Translations under genes and position numbers: made by a program | Assembly (NCBI RefSeq): GCF_900459405.1 | Contig: NZ_UHFN01000007.1 | Span: 1,798,001-1,862,000, forward strand | DNA length: 64,000 nt | Source of the DNA: Streptococcus hyointestinalis | GTDB taxonomy: Bacteria; Bacillota; Bacilli; Lactobacillales; Streptococcaceae | Direction: 5' to 3' | Notes under the pieces: generated by a model | The model's database searches: none | Seen by the model: the letters and a program-made list of their open reading frames with translations, nothing else | Told to the model about the DNA's origin: nothing | Part shown: piece by piece, positions 26,267 through 34,964 of the stretch | How positions within the stretch are numbered: position 1 is the stretch's first letter | How the letters are laid out: each line of letters opens with the position of its first letter

Positions 26267-29200
26267 TTAGATATCTGTAATCTTGATAAAGGTTGAAGGG
26301 AGACCAACACGGTCTTCTGAATACCAACTTTGTTCAGACCAGAGTTGAGAGATAGGGTACCAACTAGATAACATCGGTGTATAAGGGTCAGACACATAAG
26401 TCTTGCCATTATTGTAGCCTTTTAGGACAAGCTCATGGCTACCATTTCTGACAAAAATGTCATTTTGCACAGCTGCCATCACATGATATCCTTCTTGCAG
26501 AGCGGTTGCTACAGCAGAAAGACTTGGTAGCGGTGTTGCTGTATAGCCCCAGTGGTCAACGGCTTTTAGTATCCCTACAGCTCCTGTACCTGTCCATTGC
26601 TTGTTGAACTGGTCAGTGTTATTGTAGAGATAATCTGCCACAGTTGTTGGAAGGACTTCTTTTCCTGACAAGGAATTAAAGACCATAGCAAGACTTGTTG
26701 GCACACAGCCTGTTTTATCTAGATTAGACAAGCCATAAACCTTACTTGCCCATCTTGGATCACGTTGACGGTAGTAAGGAGTCTTATAATTAACTCGATC
26801 AACAGTAAAGGTATTCGCAACCAAGAAATTAGACTTGCCGTTTTCTACTTGATAGACATGGACATGATAAGTACCTGTATCAGCATGATCAGTGACGTTG
26901 ATTCTTGTCACTGCTTGGCTATTTTGACGACTAGAGCTGTACCATTTCAAATCATCTTGTCCCTTGGCATCAGACCAAACGGCAAACAAAATATCTCCTG
27001 AACTTGGCACCGCTGTTGCTCTTAGCTCGTAATTGCCAGTACCTTTGTAGGTGGCAGTGACTGCCTTTGGAACTTCAAAGCGGTAAGTCCCTAGGCTAAC
27101 GGCATAGGTTGTACCGTCCGTGAAGTCGGTGTAGACATGCACATAGTAATCATCACTATTGCCGGCATGATTTAAAATATCTATCGTTTGGCGGACTTGA
27201 TTGTTACTGGCTGTTGGGGTGTACCACTTAAGGTCATCTTGACCTTTGTCAGCTGACCAAACGGCGATACGAGCGTCTTTAATCGTCTTGGTCTTGTCAC
27301 TTCCTGCTACAACCACATCAAAAGTCGTCTTGTTCTTATCATAATTCACAACCTTGACTTCTGGTTTTTCGGGCTCTGGAACTTCAAAACGATAAGTGCC
27401 TAAGCTAACAGCATAGGTTGTACCGTCGGTAAAATCTGTGTAGACATGGACATAGTAATTGTCGCTATTGCCGGCATGATTTTTGATGTCTATCGTTTGA
27501 CGCACTTGATTGTTGCTGGCTGTTATGGTGTACCACTTAAGGTCATCTTGGCCTTTATCGGCTGACCAAACGGCGATACGGGCGTCTTTAATCGTCTTGG
27601 TCTTATTACTTCCTGTAACAACGACATCAAAGGTTGTCTTGTTCTTATCGTAGTTGACTACCTTGACTTCTGGTTTTTCGGGCTCTGGAACTTCAAAACG
27701 ATAAGTGCCTAGGCTAACAGCATAGGTTGTACCGTCGGTAAAATCTGTGTAGACATGGACATAGTAATTGTCGCTATTGCCGGCATGATTTTTGATGTCT
27801 ATCGTTTGACGCACTTGATTGTTGCTGGCTGTTATGGTGTACCACTTAAGGTCATCTTGGCCTTTATCGGCTGACCAAACGGCGATACGGGCGTCTTTAA
27901 TCGTCTTGGTCTTGTCACTTCCTGCTACAACCACATCAAAGGTTGTCTTGTTTTTATCGTAATTGACTACCTTGACTTCTGGTTTTTCGGACTCTGGAAC
28001 TTCAAAACGATAAGTGCCTAAGCTAACAGCATAGGTTGTACCGTCGGTAAAATCTGTGTAGACATGGACATAGTAATTGTCGCTATTGCCGGCATGATTT
28101 TTGATGTCTATCGTTTGACGCACTTGATTGTTGCTGGCTGTTATGGTGTACCACTTAAGGTCATCTTGGCCTTTATCGGCTGACCAAACGGCGATACGAG
28201 CGTCCTTAATCGTTTTAGTCTTGTCACTTCCTGTAACAACGACATCAAAAGTTGTCTTGTTCTTATCGTAATTGACTACCTTGACTTCTGGTTTGGCAGG
28301 TTCTGGAATGTCAAAACGGTAAGTGCCTAGACTAACAGCATAAGTCGTACCGTCCGTGAAGTCGGTGTAGACATGCACATAGTAATTATCACTATTGCCG
28401 GCATGATTTTTGATATCGATTGTTTGATGGACTTGATTGTTGCTTGCTGTTGGGGTATACCACTTGAGGTCATCTTGACCTTTGTCGGCTGACCAAACAG
28501 CGATACGAGCGTCCTTAATCGTCTTGGTCTTATTACTTCCTGTAACAACGACATCAAAGGTTGTCTTGTTCTTATCGTAATTGACTACCTTAACTTCTGG
28601 ATTAGCTGTAGGTGTTGTAGTCGTTGTGGATGAGCGGTATTTATCGTAGTAAGCTAAAATACCCTTTGTCACACCTTCGGCTAATTTTTCTTGATAAGCA
28701 GCGGTGTTGATTTTGTTGAACTCTGCTTGATTAGAGATAAAGCCTAACTCTACTAAGACAGCTGGTGCCGTTGTCTCACGCACAACAGCAAAGGTCTCAC
28801 GTTTGACACCGTTGTTTTTACTACCCGTTTGAGCGACAACGTTTGACTGAATAGCTTGCGCTAGCTCACTACTGCGTTTGAGGCGTTCAGCATCGTTGTG
28901 GTATGTTTGATTGATTCGAGATGGGTACTCGCTATAGTATTGATAATAGTAAGTTTCAACACCGTTTGCACTTTGAGCGCCAGCGTTAAAATGTAGGCTG
29001 ACAAAGATATCTGCCTTGCTCTTATTGGCACTAGCTGAGCGCTCCAAAAGTTCAACAGATGTGTCTGTATTACGGCTAGTCACGACAGTATAGCCTGCTG
29101 CTTCTAGTTTTGCCTTAACACGTTTTTGAACGGCTAAGGTCAAGTTTTTCTCGTATTGTCCAAAATAAGTTGCCCCTGGGTCATACCCACCATGACCAGC

Positions 29201-30130
29201 GTCAAGGTAGACAACCTTATTGATGACATTATACTGACCTTGTGAAGCTGAACCAACCAATGCCTTGTCTGCTGGTACTTCAAAACGATAAGTACCCAGG
29301 CTAACACCGTAGGTTGTGCCGTCTGTATAGTCCGTGTAGACATGCACATAGTAGTCATCGCTAGTACCGGCATGGTCTAAGATATTGATGGTTTGACGAA
29401 TTTGGTTGTTGATAGCCACCGGTGTATACCATTTGAGGTCATCTTGACCTTTGTCAGCTGACCAAACGGCGATACGAGCACCTTTGATAGCTTTAGTGTT
29501 AGCGTTTCCCACAACGGCAACATCAAAAGTGGTCTTATCTTTGTCGTAGTTGATAACGCCAACTGCTGGATTGCTGGACTCTTCGTTACCTGCAGAAGCT
29601 TTTTCTTCTGCTACTGTGGCAGCAGCGGGTGCTAGCCCTTCGGCAGCTGATCTTTGCGTAGTCACACTTGTGTCAGCTGGTTTGGCTACTTCTGATGTTT
29701 CTTGCGTAATGACTGCTGTAGCACTAGCAGCTTCAGAAGTGGCAACGCTCTCTGTGCTCACTACACTACTAGCACTTTCGCTAGTAGCTGTTGTACTAGC
29801 TGCCTCGCTCGTTACTGCAACAACTGCTACTTCTGATGTCTGGTCAACGACTTGACCAGTTGCTTCAGAAGAAGTTGACGTAACGGCGTCTGAAGTGTCA
29901 CTTACCGTCTCTTGCGGACTTGCGACAACGGTCTCAGTGTTCGTTGTTTGTGGCTGCGTTGCTGTCACTTGGTCGGCTTGTACACCACCAGAAAAGAAAA
30001 CAGCTGTCCCAAGCAAAGCTGATACGGCACCCAAAGTAGACACTTTACGAATACCGAAGCGTTGCTTACGAACAGTTCTGTGTTGATGTAATCTCTCCAT
30101 ACGTGAATAGTGCATCCTAAATATCCTCAT
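26267..30130 (-). CDS. Secreted N-acetylmuramoyl-L-alanine amidase with GBS-Bsp-like repeats and C39-like peptidase domain
   Basis: 1287 residues. A long signal peptide with a YSIRK-like FGIRKVSTLGAVS (25-37) is probably cleaved after VQA at 52. A Ser/Thr/Ala/Glu-rich linker (53 to about 185), one GBS-Bsp-like repeat, and an Amidase_3 domain (about 305-490) follow. The amidase ligands are visible in LDAGHGGYDPGA, SLHFNA and LVELGFISN. Then come five nearly identical 103-residue repeats (507-1021), a divergent seventh repeat (1022-1112) and a C-terminal C39_2-like papain fold with Cys1142 (KTGCVPTS) and His1232 (GSHELVLKG). No LPXTG anchor is present, so it is probably held by wall binding through the repeats. 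Start choices are M1 (used here) or M6 after GAGG. The likely role is peptidoglycan hydrolysis in cell separation or biofilm. Confidence 0.9.
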   Translation of the reverse strand: MRIFRMHYSRMERLHQHRTVRKQRFGIRKVSTLGAVSALLGTAVFFSGGVQADQVTATQPQTTNTETVVASPQETVSDTSDAVTSTSSEATGQVVDQTSEVAVVAVTSEAASTTATSESASSVVSTESVATSEAASATAVITQETSEVAKPADTSVTTQRSAAEGLAPAAATVAEEKASAGNEESSNPAVGVINYDKDKTTFDVAVVGNANTKAIKGARIAVWSADKGQDDLKWYTPVAINNQIRQTINILDHAGTSDDYYVHVYTDYTDGTTYGVSLGTYRFEVPADKALVGSASQGQYNVINKVVYLDAGHGGYDPGATYFGQYEKNLTLAVQKRVKAKLEAAGYTVVTSRNTDTSVELLERSASANKSKADIFVSLHFNAGAQSANGVETYYYQYYSEYPSRINQTYHNDAERLKRSSELAQAIQSNVVAQTGSKNNGVKRETFAVVRETTAPAVLVELGFISNQAEFNKINTAAYQEKLAEGVTKGILAYYDKYRSSTTTTTPTANPEVKVVNYDKNKTTFDVVVTGSNKTKTIKDARIAVWSADKGQDDLKWYTPTASNNQVHQTIDIKNHAGNSDNYYVHVYTDFTDGTTYAVSLGTYRFDIPEPAKPEVKVVNYDKNKTTFDVVVTGSDKTKTIKDARIAVWSADKGQDDLKWYTITASNNQVRQTIDIKNHAGNSDNYYVHVYTDFTDGTTYAVSLGTYRFEVPESEKPEVKVVNYDKNKTTFDVVVAGSDKTKTIKDARIAVWSADKGQDDLKWYTITASNNQVRQTIDIKNHAGNSDNYYVHVYTDFTDGTTYAVSLGTYRFEVPEPEKPEVKVVNYDKNKTTFDVVVTGSNKTKTIKDARIAVWSADKGQDDLKWYTITASNNQVRQTIDIKNHAGNSDNYYVHVYTDFTDGTTYAVSLGTYRFEVPEPEKPEVKVVNYDKNKTTFDVVVAGSDKTKTIKDARIAVWSADKGQDDLKWYTPTASNNQVRQTIDILNHAGNSDDYYVHVYTDFTDGTTYAVSLGTYRFEVPKAVTATYKGTGNYELRATAVPSSGDILFAVWSDAKGQDDLKWYSSSRQNSQAVTRINVTDHADTGTYHVHVYQVENGKSNFLVANTFTVDRVNYKTPYYRQRDPRWASKVYGLSNLDKTGCVPTSLAMVFNSLSGKEVLPTTVADYLYNNTDQFNKQWTGTGAVGILKAVDHWGYTATPLPSLSAVATALQEGYHVMAAVQNDIFVRNGSHELVLKGYNNGKTYVSDPYTPMLSSWYPISQLWSEQSWYSEDRVGLPSTFIKITDI
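27068..28612 (-). repeat. Five tandem 309-bp repeats in the amidase/C39 gene
   Basis: Five consecutive units of 103 codons, each starting PEVKVVNYDKNKTTFDV and ending near YRFEVPEPEK. They differ only in small positions such as GSNK/GSDK and YTPT/YTIT. Near-identity at the DNA level suggests recent expansion or gene conversion, and copy number probably varies between strains. Confidence 0.93.
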
Positions 30131-30150
30131 TTCTATTTTCCTATATGTTT

Positions 30151-30179
30151 ATGTTAGCATGATTTTAGGCATTTTTCAA
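30151..30179 (-). promoter_or_regulatory. Promoter of the amidase/C39 gene
   Basis: TTGAAA (30174-30179) and TAACAT (30151-30156) on the minus strand, 17-bp spacer, about 20 bp upstream of the start codon. It is the best -35/-10 pair in the gap to trmL. Confidence 0.55.
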
Positions 30180-30226
30180 GGAATTTTAAGATTTTTTTAA
30201 GCTGGTAGACACGCAATTGTAATGTT

Positions 30227-30775
30227 TTATTTCAACTTGTCTTTTTCATAGACATGGCTCAACTCTAGATTTGGAAATGACTGCTGGCGCAGCGCTTCAT
30301 AGACAATCATGCAGGCAGTATTTGAGAGATTGAGACTTCTGACGTGCTGGTCATTCATAGGAATACGCAGAGCCTTGTCAGCATGTTGGCGCATAAAATC
30401 CTCTGGCAAGCCCTTATCCTCACGCCCAAATAAAAAGTAATGGGCACAGCCATCGTTATAATTTTCCTCAGAATAGACACGACTAGCAAACTTACTAATC
30501 AAGTGGAGTTTGCCATCACAAGCCTCTAAAAACTCTTCTAAGCTATCGTAAAAAGTCACATCAAGCTTATCCCAATAATCAAGCCCAGCACGCTTCATTT
30601 TCTTGTCATCAATAGGAAAACCCATAGGGCGAATGATATGAAGGGGGCTGTTAGTCGCAGCGCAGGTGCGGGCGATATTGCCAGTATTAGCCGGAATCTG
30701 TGGTTCAAATAAAACGATGTGGTTAGAACTGCTATCACTGCGGTGGTTTTGCTGGCTGAGTGCTTCGATATTCAT
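30227..30775 (-). CDS. trmL: tRNA (cytidine(34)-2'-O)-methyltransferase TrmL
   Basis: SPOUT-class enzyme that 2'-O-methylates the wobble base of certain tRNA-Leu. 182 residues including a non-conserved N-terminal extension of about 18. The SpoU core motifs are [21 protein letters not shown] in part ([11 protein letters not shown]), [12 protein letters not shown] and [19 protein letters not shown]; the last is the knot with the SAM site. It is transcribed from its own promoter through a 120-nt leader containing a terminator-like hairpin. Confidence 0.94.
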   Translation of the reverse strand: MNIEALSQQNHRSDSSSNHIVLFEPQIPANTGNIARTCAATNSPLHIIRPMGFPIDDKKMKRAGLDYWDKLDVTFYDSLEEFLEACDGKLHLISKFASRVYSEENYNDGCAHYFLFGREDKGLPEDFMRQHADKALRIPMNDQHVRSLNLSNTACMIVYEALRQQSFPNLELSHVYEKDKLK

Positions 30776-30792
30776 GCTGGTCCTCTCTTAAA

Positions 30793-30897
30793 CATAATAA
30801 AAACCACATTGCCCGGAGTCAAGCTCAGCAAACAATGTGGTTGTGGTTGCTCGCTACCTTAAATCATAACAGGTTTGATTTAAAACAACGAATCGTT
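30793..30897 (-). promoter_or_regulatory. Structured leader with terminator-like hairpin upstream of trmL
   Basis: The trmL leader contains a first hairpin TTAAATCA/TGATTTAA (30859-30883). A second stem, AACCACATTG with CAATGTGGTT (30802-30842, 21-base loop), is followed by TTTTTATT on the minus strand. This is the layout of a transcription attenuator. It does not show T-box or known riboswitch motifs to my eye. It could belong to the 23S-methyl type leaders reported upstream of SpoU-type genes in Lactobacillales, but I cannot confirm this. Confidence 0.6.
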
Positions 30898-30903
30898 ATT
30901 ATC

Positions 30904-30931
30904 ATTATAACACTTATGGGCTATCTGTCAA
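30904..30931 (-). promoter_or_regulatory. trmL promoter
   Basis: Perfect TTGACA (30926-30931) and TATAAT (30904-30909) on the minus strand with a 16-bp spacer. The IS30 copy B starts 47 bp upstream and leaves it intact. Confidence 0.85.
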
Positions 30932-31799
30932 TAGCTTTTTGAGGATTTTTTAGGCGAGATATGATTTTTATTTTTACCCCGTGTTGTAAAATGAAGTGCA
31001 ACAAAAAAGACATGCTCGTCTGATATACTAGAATTCCCCAACTCAGTATAGAAAGCAGATGAACATGTCCACTAATCATTCTACCAAAAAATCGTTATAT
31101 TCACACCTTTCAGCCTCTGAACGCGGAGAAATCAGCGCCTATCTCAAGATGGGCAAGACCCCCTCTGAGATTGCTCGTCTGCTTGGGCGTCATCGCTCAA
31201 CCATCAGTCGTGAAATCAAACGAGGAAGTGTTTCTCAGGTTCAAGATAAGAACGGGAAACGAATCTACTCAACGGTTTACTTTCCAGATAGTGGTCAACG
31301 TGTTTATGAAATCAATCGTCGAAAAAGTGCCTATCATAAACTATCATACTGCTCCCAGACCTTCTTCAAGGAACTTGAGAAAGCCCTGAAAACGAAACCT
31401 CGTTGTCACAGTGTTGATAGCTTTGTTCAAACTTACCGAGAAAAACATCCACTGGAAGTTATCCCTTCCACCAAGACAGTGTATCGGTACATCAAAGACG
31501 GACTGTTGAGGGTTAAACCGATTGATTTACCTAAGATGGTGTGCATCCGAAAACGGTCTAAAGTAACGCCTAAGGCCACGAAGAAAATCTTAGGAAAATC
31601 CATTGAAGAACGTCCAGAAACTATTACTAATCGCTCTGAATTTGGACATTGGGAGATTGATTTGGTTCTTGGCAAGAAGACCAAAGGGGAAGCTGTTGTC
31701 ATGACTCTAGTAGAGCGTCAAACACGATTTGCCATCGCTGTAAAACTGGCTAATATAGTTTGTTAGTTTCTATATAGTATGTGTTATACTATACTTATG

Positions 31800-32126
31800 A
31801 AAAGTTACGGAATAGATTTTAGAAAACGAGTTATTAATTATGTAGAGGCTGGTCATTCCAAAAAAGAAACGTGTCAGTTATTTGGAATTAGCACTAATAC
31901 ACTGTATCTGTGGGAGAAACAACTCAAAGAACTAGGTCATTTGGAGCGCCAAAAAAGAAAACCAAGCCCTCGCAAATTGCCATTGGATAAGTTAGAAGCC
32001 TATGCCAAGGAACATCCAGATGCTTTCTTAAGGGAAATTGCAGAGCATTTTGACTGTAGTATTCCCTCAGTTTGGGCTGCCTTAAAAAAACTGAACATCA
32101 CTTTAAAAAAAGACCACAACCTATAA
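31800..32126 (+). CDS. IS630 transposase, N-terminal frame (second copy)
   Basis: 108 residues from MKSYGIDFRK, identical to the frame at 11516-11842. It contains two HTH segments and ends after the A7 run (LKKDHNL). As there, TATACT lies six bases before the ATG. Confidence 0.85.
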   Translation, partial: KSYGIDFRKRVINYVEAGHSKKETCQLFGISTNTLYLWEKQLKELGHLERQKRKPSPRKLPLDKLEAYAKEHPDAFLREIAEHFDCSIPSVWAALKKLNITLKKDHNL

Positions 32127-32145
32127 AGAACAAGATAGCGAAAAG

Positions 32146-32646
32146 GTGAGACGCTATCTTGATGTTTTAGCCTGCTTTCCAAACACCCCTATTGTTTATA
32201 TTGATGAGACTGGCATTGATACTTATCTTTATCGTCACAAAGCTAGAGCACCTCGAGGGGAGAAAGTATACGACAAGGTAAGTGGACGCAGATTCGAAAG
32301 AATTTCGGTAGTAGCTGGTCAAATTGGTTCTAAAATTATAGCCCCCTTGCTTTATCATGGAACGATGACAGCGGAATTATTTATCAAGTGGTATCAGGAG
32401 CAGCTATTGCCATCCTTGATAGAACCCCATGTCATCATTATGGATAATGCAGCTTTTCACCCCAAGAAACAACTAGATGAGCTTGCAGTGGCTAAGGGAC
32501 ACTATTTTCTTCCGCTTCCACCTTATTCCCCTGAACTCAATCCCATCGAACAGTTTTGGGCTACTCTAAAAAGAAAGGTGACTGAATTGTTAAGAACAGG
32601 TCGTTCTGTTCAGTCTGCTTTGGAATACTATTTTAAAACTAAATAA
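32146..32646 (+). CDS. IS630 transposase, C-terminal DDE frame (second copy)
   Basis: 166 residues beginning at GTG 32146, identical to the frame at 10996-11496. DDE motifs are YIDETGID, IIMDNAAFH and SPELNPIEQFW. It is in the +1 phase relative to the HTH frame. Since both copies share this layout, the shift belongs to the element and is not a local mutation. Confidence 0.88.
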   Translation: MRRYLDVLACFPNTPIVYIDETGIDTYLYRHKARAPRGEKVYDKVSGRRFERISVVAGQIGSKIIAPLLYHGTMTAELFIKWYQEQLLPSLIEPHVIIMDNAAFHPKKQLDELAVAKGHYFLPLPPYSPELNPIEQFWATLKRKVTELLRTGRSVQSALEYYFKTK

Positions 32647-33051
32647 CTATAAACAAGCAGAAACTATCAATAGGGCTGTTAAGAGCCTACTATCGCAGTA
32701 CCCTATTCGCTCCATCACATCGGACAATGGCTCAGAGTTCAGTAGCTTGTCAGACTTAAAAGGTGTGGAAGTCTATTTTGCCCATCCTTATGCTTCTCAT
32801 GAAAGAGGAACAAATGAAAATTTCAATGGTCTCTTGAGAGAGTTTCTCCCAAAAGGTGTCTCTCTTAACTCACTAACGACAGAAGAACTCAATCACTACG
32901 TCTCTGCTATCAATGACAGACCTAGACGACTTCACAAGTATAAAACCGCAAATATTTTGTTTGGGCTAGCCCAAACAGCTTAACCTCTGGAGCTCTAGTT
33001 ATCAATGAACTTGTTGCACTTGACTTGACAAGTGGGGTTTTTATTTTTACC

Positions 33052-34584
33052 AAAATTCTCAAAGTAAGTTCTAGTCTGTCTTAAAAACTGGAAATTAGAC
33101 TGAGACAAAAAAATAAGGTAGAACTTACTATGGGACAAGTTGGTAACTAATAATGAAAAACAAACACTTAACTCTCTCTGATCGCAATGATATTCAAATA
33201 GGAATTGAACAGCTAAAGACCTTTTCGGCTATAGCAGCTAAGTTAGGAAAAGACCCGTCCACAATCTCAAAAGAAGTTCGGAGAAATAAGGTGATAAAAG
33301 AGAACTCTAGTACTTCCAATTGTGAGGCCTGTCCTCTTCTCAAAAAGGCTCCCTACGTTTGTAATGCCTGTCCAAAAAAGAGAAGCAACTGCGGATACCA
33401 GAAACAGTTCTACTACGCCAAAAGAGCTCAGCTTGACTATGAAGCTAAGCTCTCGGAGTCGAGAACAGGCGTTGCCCTAAACAAGGAAGAATTCTATAAA
33501 ATGGACGCTATTGTCTCTTCTGCCATCCAAAAGGGACAACACCTCAACCACATCATCGCCTCCAACGAACTTTCGGCATCAAGAGCTTCTATCTACCGAT
33601 ACCTTGAAAAAGGCTATCTGTCCACAAAGCCCATTGATTTCCCCCGTGTCGTAAAATTCAGAAAGCGGAGAACCAGAAAACTCCAACCCATTCCTAAAGC
33701 GGCTAAAGAAGGGTGGTCCTACGCGGACTTCCAACGCTTTCTCACAGAGAAAGGAATCAGCTATTGGCTGGAAATGGACACCGTTACTGGACGGATCGGC
33801 GGAAAGGTACTTCTCACCTTCAACCTCTCTTTCTGTAACTTTATCTTCGCTCGATTACTTGATAATAAAACAGCCAATGAGGTCGCTAAACACCTCTACG
33901 CTATTAAGAATGCCCTGCATCAGAAGGATATGAGCTTCTGCGAACTATTCCCTGTCATTCTGACCGATAATGGCGGTGAATTCGCTAGAGTAGACGATAT
34001 CGAAATGGATGTTCGTGGAGAATCTAAACTCTTCTTCTGTGACCCAAATCGTTCTGACCAGAAGGGGAGAATTGAGAAAAATCACACGCTTATCAGAGAT
34101 ATTCTCCCTAAAGGAACTAGCTTCGATAACTTGACACAGGATGACATCAACCTAGTTTGTTCACATGTCAACAGCGTCAAACGAGCTTCTTTCAACGGAA
34201 AATCAGCCTATGAACTCTTTACCTTTACCTACGGTGAGGAAGTGGCAACACTTCTCGGTATCTCTAAAATTGACCCTGAAAACGTCATCCAATCACCTCG
34301 ATTATTAGATAAATAATCGCTAGTTTTTATCAGAAAATAATTTCAAAATAGAAAGGAACTTGTCCCGTCCTAAATTCCAGATGACTAGAACTTACTTTGA
34401 GACGTCTCAGAGCCAGTAACTTTAGTGTACCCTTTTTTCAATATTTTCAAGCCTAAAACTCACTATTATCAGCATTTTTAGTCAAAAACAGAACTTAGTC
34501 TGAGACTAAATTCTGTTGATTTTATGCAGTTTTCTCAGAGTAACTTCTGGAAGGACGGGAACTAGAACTTACTTTGAGAATTTA
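33052..34584 (+). mobile_element. Second IS30-type element, copy 1 (1533 bp)
   Basis: Terminal inverted repeats of more than 20 bp (AAATTCTCAAAGTAAGTTCT at left, its complement at right). It is flanked by CC on both sides (33050-33051 and 34585-34586), a 2-3 bp target duplication as usual for IS30 relatives. It inserted immediately beside the right target repeat of IS30 copy B. The almost identical copy 2 is at 49363-50894. The 270 bp after the transposase gene hold no gene, only end sequence. Confidence 0.9.
33153..34316 (+). CDS. IS30-family transposase with Cys-rich insert (copy 1)
   Basis: 387 residues. N-terminal HTH (LTLSDRNDIQIGIEQ...AAKLGKDPSTISKEVRRN). A Cys-rich segment follows (NCEACPLL, YVCNACPKKRSNCGYQ; Cys pairs likely to bind zinc). 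The integrase core has Asp in WLEMDTVTGR, Asp in LTDNGGEF and Glu in QKGRIEKNHTLIRD. The frame is intact. A block in the middle (codons about 138-260) differs markedly from copy 2 while both sides are nearly identical. Confidence 0.92.
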   Translation: MKNKHLTLSDRNDIQIGIEQLKTFSAIAAKLGKDPSTISKEVRRNKVIKENSSTSNCEACPLLKKAPYVCNACPKKRSNCGYQKQFYYAKRAQLDYEAKLSESRTGVALNKEEFYKMDAIVSSAIQKGQHLNHIIASNELSASRASIYRYLEKGYLSTKPIDFPRVVKFRKRRTRKLQPIPKAAKEGWSYADFQRFLTEKGISYWLEMDTVTGRIGGKVLLTFNLSFCNFIFARLLDNKTANEVAKHLYAIKNALHQKDMSFCELFPVILTDNGGEFARVDDIEMDVRGESKLFFCDPNRSDQKGRIEKNHTLIRDILPKGTSFDNLTQDDINLVCSHVNSVKRASFNGKSAYELFTFTYGEEVATLLGISKIDPENVIQSPRLLDK

Positions 34585-34586
34585 CC

Positions 34587-34862
34587 AATATCTCTATTAT
34601 ATTATCCTCATATTGGTGGCGCCTAAAATGAGTCCAACAAAAAAGTACTACCTTAAAGGCTCTATAATATCTGTAGTGGGTAACGCCACCTCAGAGGGTA
34701 TAGGGCTTTTTGAGTGTAGAAAAAACATACTAAGATTAGTAGTGAGGAAATCTCCGACGGGAGAGAGTACTCACTACTTTTTCTTTATGTTAAAGTAGAG
34801 GTGTCTTGTTAAGTCGAGAACTCTTTTGACGCTAGACGTCGCATCAAAAACTGGCAAGACAC
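34587..34862 (+). ncRNA. Candidate IS110 bridge RNA region
   Basis: No gene is supported here. The region is rich in inverted repeats: GGTGGCG/CGCCACC (34616-34690), enclosing an inner ACTAC/GTAGT; AGTAGTGAG/CTCACTACT (about 34738-34783) followed by a T run; and AGGTGTCTTG/CAAGACACCT (34799-34862), enclosing TTTTGA/TCAAAA. Large stem-loops with internal loops upstream of the transposase are what IS110-group bridge RNAs look like. The RNA limits and guide segments were not determined. Confidence 0.5.
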
Positions 34863-34964
34863 CTGTTTTAGGAAGAATGTTATCAAAGTATGTGGGACGC
34901 CAGACGTCAAGTATTGAAAATGACATCACTAAAACAAGGAATTTCAAGACAAAGAGGTAATATC

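Larger units (their letters stand above)
31756..32649 (+). mobile_element. IS630-family element (894 bp) nested in IS30 copy B
   Basis: Inserted at a TA in the IS30 transposase gene, duplicating it (31754-31755 and 32650-32651). It has the same length and the same two frames as the copy at 10993-11886. The ends pair imperfectly, TAGTTTGTTAGTTTC against TAGTTATTTAGTTTT. Confidence 0.93.
31059..32983 (+). pseudogene. IS30-family transposase, copy B, split by IS630
   Basis: The N-terminal part (31059-31755, HTH and first catalytic Asp) reads to KLAN. It is interrupted by the IS630 element (31756-32649) and resumes in the original frame as KQAETINRAVKSLL, ending at 32983. The open frame on the left runs into the IS630 and stops after ANIVC. 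The second Asp and the Glu of the DDE triad are on the right fragment, so no active transposase can be made. Outside the insertion it matches copy C more closely than copy A. Confidence 0.93.
30978..33037 (+). mobile_element. IS30-family element, copy B, interrupted by IS630
   Basis: Same ends as copies A and C (CCCGTG...GTGGGG). It is flanked by the 13-bp direct repeat TTTTTATTTTTAC (30965-30977 and 33038-33050). Length is 2060 bp, which is 1164 plus the 894-bp IS630 and its 2-bp TA duplication. The insertion splits the transposase gene. Confidence 0.92.

Noticed and set aside
27068-28612. CRISPR-like or mobile repeat array
   Set aside because: The units are 309 bp and in frame, encoding protein repeats. 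No short repeats with spacers occur.
29550-29855. 101-codon plus-strand frame inside the amidase gene
   Set aside because: Antisense shadow of the Ser/Thr/Ala-rich linker, low complexity and without a ribosome site.
30775-30897. T-box or FMN/preQ1-type riboswitch before trmL
   Set aside because: No T-box GGTGGNACCGCG block or known aptamer core was found. Kept only as an unspecified attenuator.
34574-34798. 74-codon frame before the IS110 transposase
   Set aside because: It overlaps three inverted repeats of the leader, has no ribosome site and an unlikely protein composition. Treated as non-coding RNA region.
34890-34964. 25-codon N-terminal extension of the IS110 transposase
   Set aside because: The AAAGAGG ribosome site and the conserved start MRSVFGIDVS are at 34965.
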